From Distichodus sexfasciatus (taxonomy: Eukaryota; Chordata; Actinopteri; Characiformes; Distichodontidae), in contig JAVGVS010000056.1 of assembly GCA_032718565.1 (NCBI GenBank), positions 698,501-762,500 of the forward strand: a stretch of 64,000 nucleotides of DNA, given 5' to 3'. Positions 36,567 through 48,526 of this stretch are shown piece by piece. The notes beneath the pieces are model-generated. The model searched no databases. It saw only the letters and a list, made by a program, of their open reading frames with translations, and was not told the origin of the DNA. Position 1 is the first letter of the stretch, and each line of letters begins with the position of its first letter. The position numbers were made by a program, and so were the translations under genes.

Positions 36567-37047
36567 ACCCTCCAGGATTTCGCAATGTTGCGATCGCAAC
36601 TATTAATGCAAATTCAGCCAATCCCCACAAATTCATTACTACCGTGGAATTTTGACCAACTACCACAACTTTTCCGCAATTTTTCTGCCAAACGTTGAGT
36701 CATACATCAGCAAACTCACTTCCTTGTTACGTTTAGAAGACGCAGGAACCGTGTGTGATAAAAACGTCTCACATTTACCCTCGAAAATAACTAAATGATT
36801 AATGGTTAATAAAAATAATGCTTTTGTTCCCTTCATTTTAATTCAATGTTAAAGAATCATTATAAAGGGGGATAAAATCTTTTTCTTTTTTTTCACAACT
36901 TTGACTTGCGCCGGCAACTTTATTGGAACAAAATGCCTGAAACACCACAACTCTCATTGCAATTATTTAGAAAAGCTGACGCAAAATCAGGCATTTTAAA
37001 CCACAACAATCTCAAAAAAGTCCCACAAAATCCTGTAGGGACTAATT
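36567..37047. mobile_element. Short inverted-repeat element just upstream of EGF2
   Basis: Left 'accctccaggatttcgcaat' and right 'cacaaaatcctgtagggact' are an imperfect inverted pair around the 'caggattt' core. The interior includes 'gcaactttattggaacaaaa' and 'gcgatcgcaactattaatgc'. It ends about 155 bp before the EGF2 exon. This is a fish-type non-autonomous DNA element with the superfamily unresolved. Confidence 0.6.
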
Positions 37048-37202
37048 AGGAATCACACTTATTCATTGGTCGAACTTAGGCATCATTCCATTTTTTTAAA
37101 AGCCGTCTGTAATCTGTCTTCAGGTTTTGGATTTTAGGTCCTGATTTCTCCAACCTGCGCTTTTAACTGAGTCTTGTGTTCTCTCTCTTTTTTTGTTCTC
37201 AG

Positions 37203-37316
37203 ACATTGATGACTGCCAGTCAAATCCCTGTCAGAATGGAGGCACCTGCATAGACGAGATCAACTCCTTCGTGTGTCTGTGTTTGCCCAGCTATGGAGGA
37301 GCCACGTGTGACAAAG
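37203..37316 (+). CDS. ncan: Neurocan calcium-binding EGF-like module 2 exon
   Basis: The 114-bp exon is phase 1-1. The preceding phase-1 G plus AC gives Asp, and the module reads DIDDC-QSNPC-QNGGTC-IDEINSFVC-LC-LPSYGGATCDK with six EGF cysteines. The D-I-D-D start and the C-x-D-x4-F-x-C pattern mark a calcium-binding EGF with the Asp/Asn hydroxylation consensus. Among lecticans the IDDC start, the GGTCIDE stretch and the LCLPSYGG end are closest to neurocan as I recall it. Acceptor is T-rich plus CAG at 37200-37202; donor GTCAGT follows at 37317. Skipping would leave the frame intact, and EGF modules of lecticans such as aggrecan are known to be alternatively spliced. Confidence 0.95.
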
Positions 37317-37329
37317 GTCAGTAAACAAC

Positions 37330-37610
37330 ACACACTGTCCCACACACACATTTTTCAAGACTATGAGCATTATGGGGACTGAGGTTTTAAAGGGAGAAAT
37401 TGTGGGTTTTATGTCCCCATAATGACACACGTCCCCAATTTATCAGTGTGCAGTCAGTTCAGCGTCCCCTATTGGGGTATACAAATAAAAACACACACAT
37501 TTTTAAGGATATGATGCATGATGGGTACTTTGTGGGGACTTTATTTTGTGTCCCCACAATAACACAGGTCCCCACTTTGTTGGTGTGAAATCTACTTCAC
37601 TATGCATTTA
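37330..37610. repeat. GTCCCC/GGGGAC repeat block after EGF2
   Basis: Two related units (about 37350-37440 and 37495-37580) share 'acacacatttttaaggatatga'-like starts, 'tatggggact' or 'tgtggggact' and 'tgtccccacaata' or 'tgtccccataatg'. Complementary GGGGAC and GTCCCC motifs lie within each unit, so each can fold. It starts within 15-35 bp of the EGF2 donor. Confidence 0.65.
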
Positions 37611-37667
37611 GGGACCTTCTATAGACACACTGACTGTAGCTAAACAACTCTCTGCCTGCATCTAACC

Positions 37668-37770
37668 AAGTCAAATCAAAGTAAACTTTATTGTCATCTC
37701 TGCTATATACTGTACAGATATATAGAGAGACGAGACGACGTGGCTCCAGTTTAAACAGTGCAGTAGGAAA
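37668..37770 (+). repeat. Dispersed fish repeat 'aactttattgtcatctctgc', copy 2
   Basis: Same sequence as 32866-32935, extended by 'tggctccagttt'. A third, weaker copy lies at 39342-39430 with 'gactccagtttctacag'. The preceding 37600-37640 and 39195-39260 ('agggac...tagaca') are also related, so the shared unit may be longer. Confidence 0.7.
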
Positions 37771-38271
37771 AAAAGGAACAAAGAACAATTAATTAATTAA
37801 CAATTAATTAACCCTAACTTTAGTAATGAAAATAAAAAATTTGACATTGTTCAGTTTTCTTAAAAATGATTTCTTAGCAAGAACCAAATCGGGACATCAT
37901 TTTTTGTCTAGAGCCTGAAATTTGTCACCAAAAACACTGTTAGATCTGAAACACACACTAACATCTTAGAGAGGAACATACTGTATATATTATTTATTTA
38001 TGTGTTACTACTTATTTGACATAATCATTTCATTACTCTTGTCACTGCTAATACCAACCCTAACATGCCACCTTCAACACAGTCCTTACTTAACTTCAAT
38101 AACATAAACTAAATCTTTTGGCTTGTCTACAGTTTTGAAGAAAAATAAACTGTAAAAATACTTTTTACAACAAAATATCAGGTCTTTATAAAGCACTACT
38201 GCACTCATATTGCAAGTTAAAACAGCAGCTTATAATATTTCTGCATACTACACATCAATTTTTCCAGATTT

Positions 38272-38560
38272 ACAGATGGTCCCTAAGTTACGATTTTTCA
38301 ATCTTACGATGATGATAGCAATACGACAATTTTTTTTTATTGCTGTAAAAAATTTTGCACGGCAGGCAAACGTAGCAGAGTGTGCAGTTGGGGCTGTGTC
38401 GGGATGTACGCCTTGTGAGACGCCTTAACTCCCGCCAGCCATTGATGTTGATTTTATTTCTGTGTTTTTGGGGTTCCAAAGCCAAGTGACAGCATGTCTC
38501 CCAGACGCCCGTGTCTCAACATTTTCGACAAGATTTTTCTTGTTACGATGGGGGTCGTCG
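38272..38560. repeat. Dispersed repeat with 'gtccctaagttacgattttt'
   Basis: Starts 'tggtccctaagttacgattt' and ends near 'cttgttacgatgggggtcgt', an inverted-looking pair around 'ttacgat'. This resembles a widespread fish repeat whose units read 'cgacttacgat'. The element class is not assigned. Confidence 0.45.
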
Positions 38561-39498
38561 GATCGCGTCTCCAACTCCATTTCCATCTACCTGTTTATCC
38601 ACATATAGTTGTAGCCGAGTTATTGCCGTCCAGCTCAGTCTAAAAATGACCCTACTGTTGATTGTTCTCAAATGTTTGGCCTCTAATTTTCCCACAGAAG
38701 AAGCAGAGCCACAAACTTGTGCTGTTCTGTTTGGTAAAAAGCTGCCCATTTTAGAACACGGTGAACGTTGGAGCCGTGTTGTCTTTTCTTTATGAAAATT
38801 CTAAAGGCTTTGAGAGAAGTGCGTCTGAAAGGGTGGAAAGGTTGTCCTTGCTGCATACTGAGTGAAAGGTTTTAATTTGCAGCTCCACTAAAACAAATGT
38901 AGTGCGGCGTGTTGAGTGGAGATAATCCACAGGAGGACTGGAGAACTCCCTGCTTACTCAACGCGGCGTGCCGATGTTTGGTATTCCAATCTGACACACA
39001 CACACACCTATACACACTGAAGGGTAAAGCAATGAGCTGATCAGTCCCTTAAAACAGAGAGACAGAGAGAGAGAGAGGGAAGGACTCTGCGCTCCCTGTT
39101 TTCGCTCTGGTGGAGTGAAACACACCTTCACCTTACTTACTTGTCTCTAGTCATGCGCACAAAAATACACACACCTACACACACTCGCTTCTCTATACTT
39201 TTAGGGACACTCCGTAGACATAATGATGACTGAAGACTAAACCATAACCTCAGTGATGAAAATAAAACTTTTCTGTCCTTTTCATTTCCTTAAATTTGAT
39301 TTAATACAAAAGATGTCTTAGCAAATACAATTCCTGTTCTGTCAAAGTAAACTTTAATGTCAAGTATATACAAGTATACCGAGAGACGAGATGATGGGAC
39401 TCCAGTTTCTACAGAGTACAGAGAAGCCATATAGAAAATACATAAATAAATGAGGTCTGAACTAGAAGTCGAAAATTAAAATGTGCAATTTTACATAC

Positions 39499-39710
39499 GG
39501 GCCGGCTCACAGCGAGAAGGTCCTGGGTTCGAACCCTGGGTCGGCCGTAGGGTCTTAATGTGTGGAGTTTGCATGCTCTCCCTGTGTTTCCCCCGGGGGG
39601 TGCGGGGGTCGGTGGGGGTCTGGTTTCTTCCCACAGTCCAAAAGCATGCAATATAGGTTAATTTGTGACTCTATGTGGGTGTGATTGTGTGAGTGTGTGC
39701 CCACACTGTG
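39499..39710 (+). repeat. SINE-A fragment
   Basis: Runs from 'gggccggctcacagcgagaa' with B box 'ggttcgaaccc', through the 'tgtggagtttgcatgctctc' body, to 'gtgagtgtgtgccc'. A-box start and tail are missing. A G-rich interruption 'ccccggggggtgcgggggtc' sits at about 39590-39610. Confidence 0.8.
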
Positions 39711-39908
39711 CCCGTAGAAAGTCAGAGAAACACACACATTTTGTGTTAATTCTTCAAAAACATTTTGAAGAAATTAACACATAACAGTAAACATATGATC
39801 CTATAAAGCTGTGTTTAGAGCAAGTTCTTTATTTGAACTTGCTCTAACAAAGGTGGGGATATTTTTGGACCCTTTAATAGCACGTAAACCTGTTACACCT
39901 GCACATAC

Positions 39909-39913
39909 ACACA

Positions 39914-39952
<39 letters not shown>
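39909..39952 (+). repeat. (CT)n(CA)n compound microsatellite
   Basis: A CT run passing directly into a CA run. Confidence 0.95.
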
Positions 39953-40184
39953 GTAATGTGATGGAGTCTTCATGCTTGGCTTGGAGCAACTGAGCGGATC
40001 GGACCCCCCGGCCACCTCCACACGGCCCCCCGGTAAAGCAGCCTGCTGAATTATTAAAGACTGACATACTGTAGAGAAAAGCAGACTAAAGAGGGCTGTT
40101 CCAGTAAAGTGTTACGGTGTGTGAGATTTCTACTGGAGAGTTCAGTCTGTAAGACATGGAGTACAGACATCATGTAGTCACTGT

Positions 40185-40541
40185 GGGCGGCAGGGTGGCG
40201 CAGCGGTTAGCGTTGCCGCCTCTCACCGACAAGGTCCTGGGTTCGAGCTCCGGGTCGGCCATAGGGTCTTTCTGTGTGGAGTTTGCGTACTCTCCCCGTG
40301 TTCGTGTGGGATTCCTCTGGGTGCTCTGGAGCATGCACTGTAGGTTAATTGGTGACTCTAAATTGGCGCTGTAAGGTGTGAGTGAGAGTGTGTGTGCCCT
40401 GCGGTGTGTTGACGCCTGCCCAGGGTTGGTCCCCACCTTGCGCTCGTAAGTTCCTGGGATAGGCTCCGGTCCCCGCCGCGACCCCAGTTGGGATTAAGCA
40501 GTTCAGATAATGAATGAAGGAACGAATGAATGAGTGAGTGA
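40185..40541 (+). repeat. SINE-A with target-site duplication
   Basis: Full head GGGCGGCAGGGTGGCGCAGC, B box 'ggttcgagctcc', body and tail 'ggttcagataatgaatgaa'. It is flanked by 15-bp direct repeats ATGTAGTCACTGTGG (40172-40186) and ATGTAGTGACTGTGG (40542-40556) with one mismatch. This supports insertion by retrotransposition and fixes the ends of the element. Confidence 0.92.
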
Positions 40542-42144
40542 ATGTAGTGACTGTGGCCTTGTAGTTCACATTTGGAGGAAATATTACTCAGTATTTATTA
40601 TTACAGCTCTAGTTTTGGGACTCAAACCTCCCCAGTCTTCCAGCCAACAACACAGTGTTAACATAGAGCTGCACAATGCATCATTCCAGTATCGTCATTG
40701 CGGTGTAGACATACACGACAATCACATCGCAGGACAAATTAAAAGTCATAGCCAGGTCTTGCTGTGTGCGACTTAATTATTGGAAATGTCTGTTTGATCA
40801 AATTTACTCAAATTTAAAGGTTTATCGTTCACTTGTATGACAAAATTATGTTAGCTGTAGAAGTTCACGTTAAGTTATTGTTCAGCTTTTTATTTTCTGT
40901 GTAGATGTTGTCTTCTGCAAGACTAACTCTGGTCATTCAATGATTTTTTCCCGAATATACATTATATTCAAATCATAGAGTTATTTTTTAATTTTTAAAA
41001 TATATATTTACTAGTTAGGATTGTTATTTTTTTGTCATATCTGTTTTTTTTCTTTATCTTTATTTATTTCCATGTATTTTGTTGGGTGGAACAGTGGTTT
41101 GCGTGGTTGTAACCAGGTCTGAACGATATGGGAAAATATTGACATTGCAATATTAAAAAGCAAAATGAGGTTCGACTTGGAAATTGTAATGTTTTCAAAT
41201 CCCATCGAGATTCACATTCCAAGTCACACATTACACCACAAGATGAAGGTCTCGCGGTGCAGATTCAGGTTGACGTTCTGAGTTTTGTTTGAGTCCCGAG
41301 ACGGGAACGGTTTGAGACCTTGTTTGGCGTTAAACGTACGATTAAAGAGCGATCAAAGAGGGACTGGGTTAATTTGTTTGCTCCCGCCATTTCCTCTGTA
41401 ATACATCTCGAAGCTCCTCCGCCCTCGTCTCCTCTCCATCGGCCCTTTGAAGCACAACCTGCTTCCACCAGACCTTCCAGTTTCCATGGAGACCGCAGTC
41501 AATAAGTTCTCCTCTCACCAAACTCGTCAAGTGACCGAATACGGTTAGGGGGGGAAAAAAAAACTAGCGGCTAATGGCGCTCCGGTCCCTACTGACCTAT
41601 TAGAGCGATACGCTAATTATCCGGTCTCGATGTCACAAGTCGACTCGCGTTCTCCAGCCTGAAAGACCAAGACGTAAAAAATGTTAATGCTTATTTATTA
41701 ACAGTGTTGAAAAGCGACAGTGTAAATGATGTTCTGGAGCCGCATCCTGGTGTCTGTGAACAAACCTGTGTTTAGATTTGCATCGTCGTAATCTGAATGA
41801 TTCATTTGTTCATTCAAATGTTAAATTAAAACCAAAAATGAAAACCTTAAAAAAAATTCTAACCTCAGTAATGAAAAACTTTTCTCTATTTTCAGTTTGT
41901 TTGTTTTTTTATTTCATTAAAAAAAGATACTGTTGTTAAAACAACTTGCGTATGATTCATTCGTTTGTTTTTTACTATAAAAACACAACTTAAAAGCATT
42001 TGTTTCGTGTTTGTTTCCAAAAACCGAAATAAAAAGAACAAATAATGAGTCGTTTTCTGATTTCCTATTTTGTGATTAAATGAAAAAATGTGGAAAACAG
42101 AAAATGTGCATTCATATTCCATTTTTCTTCTAGTTGATTGTAAC

Positions 42145-42505
42145 GGGTTGCACGATGGTGCAGTGGTTAGCGCTGCCAACCTCACAGCAAGACGGTCCTG
42201 AGTTTGAACGCCGGGTTGGCCATGGGCATTTCTGTGTGGAGTTTGCATGCTCTCCCCGTGTTCGCGTGGGTTTTCTCCAGGTGCTCCGGTTTCCTCCCCC
42301 AGTCCAAAAGCATGCACTATAGGTTGATTGGCGACTCTAAATTGGCTGCATAAGATGTGAATGTGAGTGTGAGTGTGTGTGCCCTGTGGTGTGCTGGCGC
42401 CTGCTCAGGGTTGGTCCCCGCCTTGCACCTGTAGTTCCCGGAATAGGCTCCGGTCCCCACCGCGACCCCAGTTGGGATTAAGCGGTTCGGATAATGAATG
42501 AATGA
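42145..42505 (+). repeat. SINE-A, near full length
   Basis: Head 'gggttgcacgatggtgcagt', degraded B box 'gagtttgaacgcc', body 'gtgtggagtttgcatgctct', tail 'ggttcggataatgaatgaat'. The flanks 'tgtaacg' and 'cgtaacg' may be a weak target duplication. Confidence 0.88.
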
Positions 42506-44644
42506 CGTAACGTAACTTCCTGTTTTTACGCCACTAGCACCCAACAAGAAAAGCAAAATGGAATATGAGTGTGCGTTTTCCTTGTTTTACCTTTTCGTTT
42601 GAACGCAAACTCCTAATTCATTTTTTCGCTTTGGTCTTGGGAGCGAATATGGAAAAAAAGTTTTTTGTGTTTGTATTTTGTGCTTTTAATATGAGAAACA
42701 AATGAACGAACGATACACAGATTGACTGTTCCCTTTTTTCCATCCCTTTTTTCCGCACCCCGTCCTGGGCTCAAAAGCTTTTCCCGTCCTTCTGCTTACC
42801 TCAGCACATCGTCTCATGCAGCATCTAGAAAAAAATACAAAGTACCTCGCCGTTTCTGCCCGGCTGGCATGAGTGATAAACGCCAGCTCGTACTGCCTTG
42901 GCCAATCATGAAAACTTGAACGAGAATCCAGAGAACTGAGGGAAAGTGCGTGGAGAGATGCAAAGCGACTTGCAGACGTGCTGAATGCTGCTCGAGGAAC
43001 GAGCCGTTTTACAAATTGAATAAAACAGCAGTTAGAACATGGCGTGCTTAATTAATCCCCGGGCTTTTAGATGCATGGTATTTATCTCGCAAAGCAAAAT
43101 TCACACTAAATCTGTCCGAAGAAATGCTGTTACTCTCTCTCTTTTATTCAGCTCTGTATTACATTGCACTGCATGTTTATTTTATGGACAGCAGTATTAC
43201 TTGTGCTTGTGCACATCTCTCCGTGTGTTGTTGTGTGAAGATGTGAGGATGTTTAATACACTCCGTAGCAGATCGGATCCACTCCAAAAAATGTTATCTT
43301 TTCATTCAAGAATTGTTGTTGTGTGTGAAGTACCACGTCAAGTTGTCAGAAAAGATTAAATGCTGAGTCAAGAAAGGAATATTCACACTTACAGAAAAAA
43401 ATATATTCACTGTTAAACTGTTAAAGTTATGTTTCATCTTTTTTATTTATTTTCTATTCAGATGCATTCCTCTAGGATATCTCCCAAGCCACTCAGATAT
43501 TTTTTGTATGTTCATAATACTAAATATTATATACAGTGCATAATATTATAGTCAGAATATGTAGTATAATGGTTATTTCTCATTTAGTTCTTACTAGCTA
43601 CCAGCAAAATATGTTTTATGTTTACATATATCATATGTTTTCTAAACATTACCCTGCATTTTCTAAGGTAAACTGCGTTTAAAAAATGCAGTAACTTCTT
43701 GAAGCTGTGATCTGGACTGTGGTCTCAAATCCATAAGCACAAGGTCAAAGGGTCAAATGCTGTTCATGCTGCAGAGAGATAAGATTAAATATTAGGGTTT
43801 TGCTCAAGCTGCTTTTACGAAAGGCCTAACATTAGTAAGATGTCTTTAAGTGAAGATAAAAACATGATTCGTTTTTGTAGATTAGTACTCTAATGCTGGC
43901 AGAAATCCTCCTTTCAGGTCTTTCTGAACAAAGTGAAAATTTTAGAAATGCAACAAAAACAGGTTTGTGGAGATTTGAAATGCCTCTGCAGAGGGCCAAC
44001 CTTTCTTCTAACAGCGTATTTGTTTAACAGAACGCAAGGAGAAGAATTATTTGCTTGGAGCCGTGCCGAAATGTCTGATGTTTGTTGACTTTAGGCTTAC
44101 AAGGGATTTCCCAGCTACGGTCAAGTGCATTTGCTGAGCAGTTTGTTGACACACTACACGCCTTGGTGGCCCGTGTAACTGTGTCTCTGAATTTAAAGCC
44201 AGGTAGACCGTAGATACATGATTTGATCAGTTAGCCATGTTAACTTGCATCTTTCATTTACATCAGTTTAAAACAATATGCAAACGAAACAAACTTTTAT
44301 GAGTTTAAGTGTTAAGCTAGTTCACAAGGAGATTTGAAAATGCCAGATACATTTGAAACTGTTGTATCTATGGCTATGTGAATATGTGAATCACACTGTA
44401 AAAATTCCACTTAAAAACTTCCAAAGTTCAATTGCTACCTTAAAGTTTCAAATTGGATATATTAATTGTTTACATTCATTATTTTGAGTCTATTTTTAGC
44501 TTTGTGTTGCTCTCTGTAAAAAAAACAGTTTGTTGTTTCACTTGGAGTTTGAGTGAATGTTATATCTGATATACTGTATCTGTACTGGTTTAGAAGCACA
44601 ATATATTACTATTTCAGTTGTGCACATTTCAATACATATAGTTT

Positions 44645-44668
44645 CCACACACACATACACACACATAC

Positions 44669-44703
<35 letters not shown>
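44645..44703 (+). repeat. (CA)n/(TA)n microsatellite
   Basis: CACACA/TACACA followed by about 15 TA units. It borders the left side of the Tc1 relic. Confidence 0.95.
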
Positions 44704-44717
44704 ATATACACATACAC

Positions 44718-45900
44718 AGGACGTGACAAGAGTGTTGGTACCCCTTCTGTTGCAGAAAGAAACCTACAGGGTCAACAAATAACTTGAACTGACAAAAGGA
44801 ATAATACATGAATTATCGAAAATTAACAACAAAATCAGACATTGCTTTTGGAATCAGTCTGCCTGCGAAACATTTTAAAAAACAAACTAATGAAACTGGC
44901 CTGGACAAAAATGATGGCACTTTTACTTAATATTTTGCTGGGTAAATTGAGGCAATCACCAAGAGATTCCTGTAACCTCAATGAGACTTCTAGACCTGCT
45001 CTACAGGTATTTTTGGCCCACCTATCAGAGAAGCGCTCCAGCTGTCTCAGGTTTGAAGGGTGCCTTCTCCAGACTAATGCCAGCCTTCCAAAGAGATGTT
45101 TGATAGGATTTAGATCAGGGCTCATAGAAGGCCACTTCAGAACAGTCCAATGTTTTGTTCTCTTAGCTATTCTTGGGGGTGTTTTTTAGCTGTGTGCTTG
45201 TCATTATCCTGTTGAGGACCCATGACCCACGACTGAGACCAAGCTTGACGCTGGGCAGCACATTTTGCTCCCCGAATGCTTGATAGTCTCGAGATTTCAA
45301 TGTACTCTGCACGAGATTCAAGACTCCTGTGCCAGACTTTATAAAGCAGTCTCCCAGATCATAATCTGAACCTCATCCATGTTCCATATAGTTAGTGTTC
45401 TTTTTTCTTTTATGTCATTTTTACCAGGAGCATGGAGCTGATGAAACTTGCCAAAAAGCCCAGTTTTCTCATCTGTCCAAAGGACATTCTGCCAGAAGCT
45501 GTGGGTGCCTGTCACTATATTATGGCAAATCGCAGTCTTCGCTTTTATGATTGAAAATTTGCCGGTTTTCCATATTAAGTCCACTTTGGCTCAAAGAAAT
45601 AATATCGACAATTTACGTACTTTGTCCGGAGTTCACCCTAATCTCTTTTGGAAGTTGTTCTCTATATTTTGGTTACCATTCTGTGATTATCCGCTCTTTC
45701 AATTTGTCGATTTTTCTTCTTGCGTGCCACGCCCAGGGAGGTTGGCTACAGTGTGCTGCGACCAACTTAATAATATGCAACTGTTGTCACAGGAACATCA
45801 AGTTGCTTGGAGATGGTCTTATAGCTGTTACCTTTAACATGCTTATATAATTTTCTTTTCTAACTTTGAGACAATTTCCTTGCTTGTCCCTTACAGCCAA
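44718..45900 (-). pseudogene. Decayed Tc1-like transposase, minus strand
   Basis: The left edge 'gacaagagtgttggtacccc' resembles a Tc1-family terminus. On the minus strand, 45125-44835 encodes a C-terminal piece starting SPDLNPIKHLF, the conserved SPDLNPIEHLW block carrying the third acidic catalytic residue, with Lys instead of Glu here. Further upstream on the minus strand, 45584-45339 contains WQNVLWTDE (the catalytic-Asp block) in another frame. Frameshifts, stops and the Glu-to-Lys change show it is dead. The right end is not clear and lies near an (AT)n run. Confidence 0.8.
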
Positions 45901-45954
45901 ATTATTATTTTTCAGTCTTTTTTTATGTGTTAATTTTCAGTAAATTGTTATGTA

Positions 45955-45982
45955 TTATATATATATATATATATATATATAG

Positions 45983-46016
<34 letters not shown>

Positions 46017-46035
46017 CACACACGCACACACACAC
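45955..46035 (+). repeat. (AT)n/(CA)n microsatellite
   Basis: Two long AT runs split by 'agtatat', then CACGCACACACAC. Confidence 0.95.
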
Positions 46036-46799
46036 ATATATATAAAATCTTTCACTCACTTAACTCATAAAAGTTAATTGAAATTACATTAATGTAAGTT
46101 AAGTTGATGTAAATGAAAGAATTAAGTTAATGTGACTTATTGACCAAATCATTTTTCACAAAAAACATAGTGTAGTAGTCTGATGCGTTGTCCAGAATGA
46201 AGAATTATCAAAACGAGACGCTTCAGCAAATCTCCAGCTGTATCAAATGGCTTTTGAGAGCACTGCTGTTAATTAAAGCTCAATGTGTGTAAACTATCGT
46301 CCAGGATGGTTTGGCATCAGTCTTGCATTACATCCCCATACAGAAATTTACATTTATTATGGTATAGTACATGTAGTATTGATAAAAATATATCAGTGTG
46401 AATACACAGACAAAATATTTGATGCCCAGCTGTTACATTGCCGGAATATTGCCAAATATGTGTAAATTAATTGTATTGGTTTTAATTATAAATATATTAG
46501 TGTATGTATTACATTAGAACAAGCAAATGCATAGACATTTAAAAGTTGAAAATAAATGTAATGAACATCTCATTTTCATATGTACTGTTTATGTGCGCAT
46601 GCGTCCCACTGCAGCCTGGTACTCGTCCTCTTTCTGGCAGATTTTTATTTAACGTTGGGGTGATTGAAGGACGGACGGATGGACAGACAGACAGACAGGC
46701 GAGGCTGCAGGGGTTGAGTCCCGCGGGTCGTTCCAAACTGGAGAGAGACCCGGACCTGACGATAACTCAGACAGACGGAGGATATCCGCCGAGGTTTTG

Positions 46800-47000
46800 C
46801 ATCAGCTAGTGCCGATCCCGGCAAATTAATTGCATTCCTCCGGGTCTTTAGATACCATTCGCTGTAATGAAGATTTCTTAATTGCAATAACACGTCAAGA
46901 GCAATGCATGCTGAAGCGTCCTGAGTGGCACAGATCAAGAACGCTTTCTGCATGCTAATGATTTTCAGAGTTCAAGAGTTTCATGTGTGCAGAGACATTT
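46800..47000. other. Non-repetitive block with homeodomain/POU-like motifs
   Basis: Contains 'gcaaattaattgcatt', 'cttaattgcaataa' and 'catgctaatgattttc', i.e. several TAAT and octamer-like cores within 150 bp and no repeat signature. A regulatory role in the neural gene is plausible but not shown by sequence alone. Confidence 0.2.
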
Positions 47001-47094
47001 GCAAGTAGCAGTGATTAAGTCTCACTATCTCACCAGCTAATTTGTAAGAATTTGCATCAAAAACTTGAACACATATAAATGGTTAGGGTTAAAA

Positions 47095-47294
47095 GCGGAG
47101 GTGATGTTCATGTGGTGAGATACTCATCTAGAGACCAAGTGTTTGTAGGTTCAACTCCAGCTTTATCCGACTGCCAAACACACACCAAGATCCCTAACCA
47201 CACGTCGCTCCAGAGAGACAGTCTCTTAAATTAGGAAAACAAGAGCGTCTGGATAAGAGCGTCTGCTAAATGCTATAAATGTAAAGTAAATGCT
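47095..47294 (+). repeat. tRNA-like SINE of a third family
   Basis: A weak A-box-like 'tgtggtgagatactcat', B-box-like 'ggttcaactcc', and the tail 'gataagagcgtctgctaaat' plus 'gctataaatgtaaagtaaat', which is a very common teleost repeat tail. Only one copy is seen in the window. Confidence 0.65.
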
Positions 47295-47704
47295 GACCAA
47301 TATAGGATTTGTGAGACTGATATTGACTTCGAAAATTGGTGGACTGATGGGGGATGATATTGTGCCCATTTTTTGTTCCCAGATAAAATATGAATGGTCA
47401 GGATCAAAAAGGTGTATTTGTGGTCAAGTGGTAGGAAATGCCTGCTAAATGTGTTCTATAAATCAGGGGGTTCCAGTTCTGGTCCTGGAGGGCTGGTGTC
47501 CTGGAGGTTTTCCATCATATTTCAGTTAGAACACCTCGTCTCATGTTTCTCCTCTAAAATTTGTAAGACTGACACCAATTTCGATAAGTGGTGGACTGAT
47601 GAACATTTTTTTTTTTTCAGAAACATAAATACATTTGTTATGTGTAGTAATATAACAGCCCTCACCAAGATGTTATATAATTCAGTAAATTTAACTGCAA
47701 ATAT

Positions 47705-48076
47705 GTGACCCTCCATGGCAAAACCAGTCGCTTGTCTGGTTTCTGAGAAAAACGAGCATTTAAGTTGCGTGGGGTAAAATTTTGGATTTTTGGTTTTTAG
47801 TGTTTTGAAACAGTGGAAGGTCTATACTGTACTGTTGTGAATAAATTTTGCTGAAAAACTTACCCTTTCCATCCTAAAAACGTGACTTTCTTGAGGTGAG
47901 GAATTCAATTCCAGCAGAATGTTAAACGTTTCTGTTTTGACCGCTCTACTTCAATATTTACGTGACAGGAGAAACCCGACTCATTTGAATGTTGATATCT
48001 CAGTCACATGTCGTCCGATTCATTCGATATAGGTATCGTTTTGAAGGTTGATTTATGCCATTTCATGAAAACATAA
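47705..48076 (-). mobile_element. MITE-1 copy 6, internally deleted and truncated
   Basis: Starts GTGACCCTCCATGGCAAAAC (left flank ATAT, not ATTT). It follows copy 2 to 'cttcaatatttacg', jumps over about 200 bp to 'tgacaggagaaacccgactc', and stops at 'catgaaaacataa' before the right terminal repeat. Confidence 0.85.
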
Positions 48077-48526
48077 TAATAACTGAAAAAAATGTATCTA
48101 TTCCCTGTCCCCAAAAATACACCAACAATTCGATGCTACTGTGCTTTGTACAATTTTGCAATTTCCTGTATAAAACACGACATGGAGCTTGGTTCATCTT
48201 CCAAGATTTCATTCATACTCCAAGCTCGGATTTGGTCAAAAGAAATCATTGGTACTCTGATGTGTTCGTAGACTAAGCGCTTCGAGAACCTGCATATATT
48301 AGAGCTGTAATATTCGGTTCTTTTTTAGGATTCGGTTTCCTCTGAGTCACTCCCTAAACTGATCCAGGTGTGTGAGTCACTTTCGCCAAATCGCCAGCTG
48401 AATTGTTTGTTTTTCACAGAAGAAAGTATTCGTGGCTTATGATAAGAATGAATGCACTTCCAAATAAATGAGCCAGTATCAAGACAAGGCTACCAGAGCG
48501 GTGAGTATTTATTTTCAAGTGGCACT

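Larger units (their letters stand above)
4264..37202 (+). other. ncan: Intron between EGF1 and EGF2 (~32.9 kb)
   Basis: The intron runs from donor GTGAGT at 4264 to acceptor CAG at 37200-37202, with a strong T/C tract before it. It contains most of the window's mobile elements, listed separately. No further exon with EGF, lectin or sushi cysteine spacing was found. Stretches in which I recognise nothing specific include about 5900-7000, 10300-11150, 17300-19340, 20540-21070 and 26400-27210. Region 7051-7560 resembles a dispersed fish repeat, but I could not place its ends. Confidence 0.8.
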
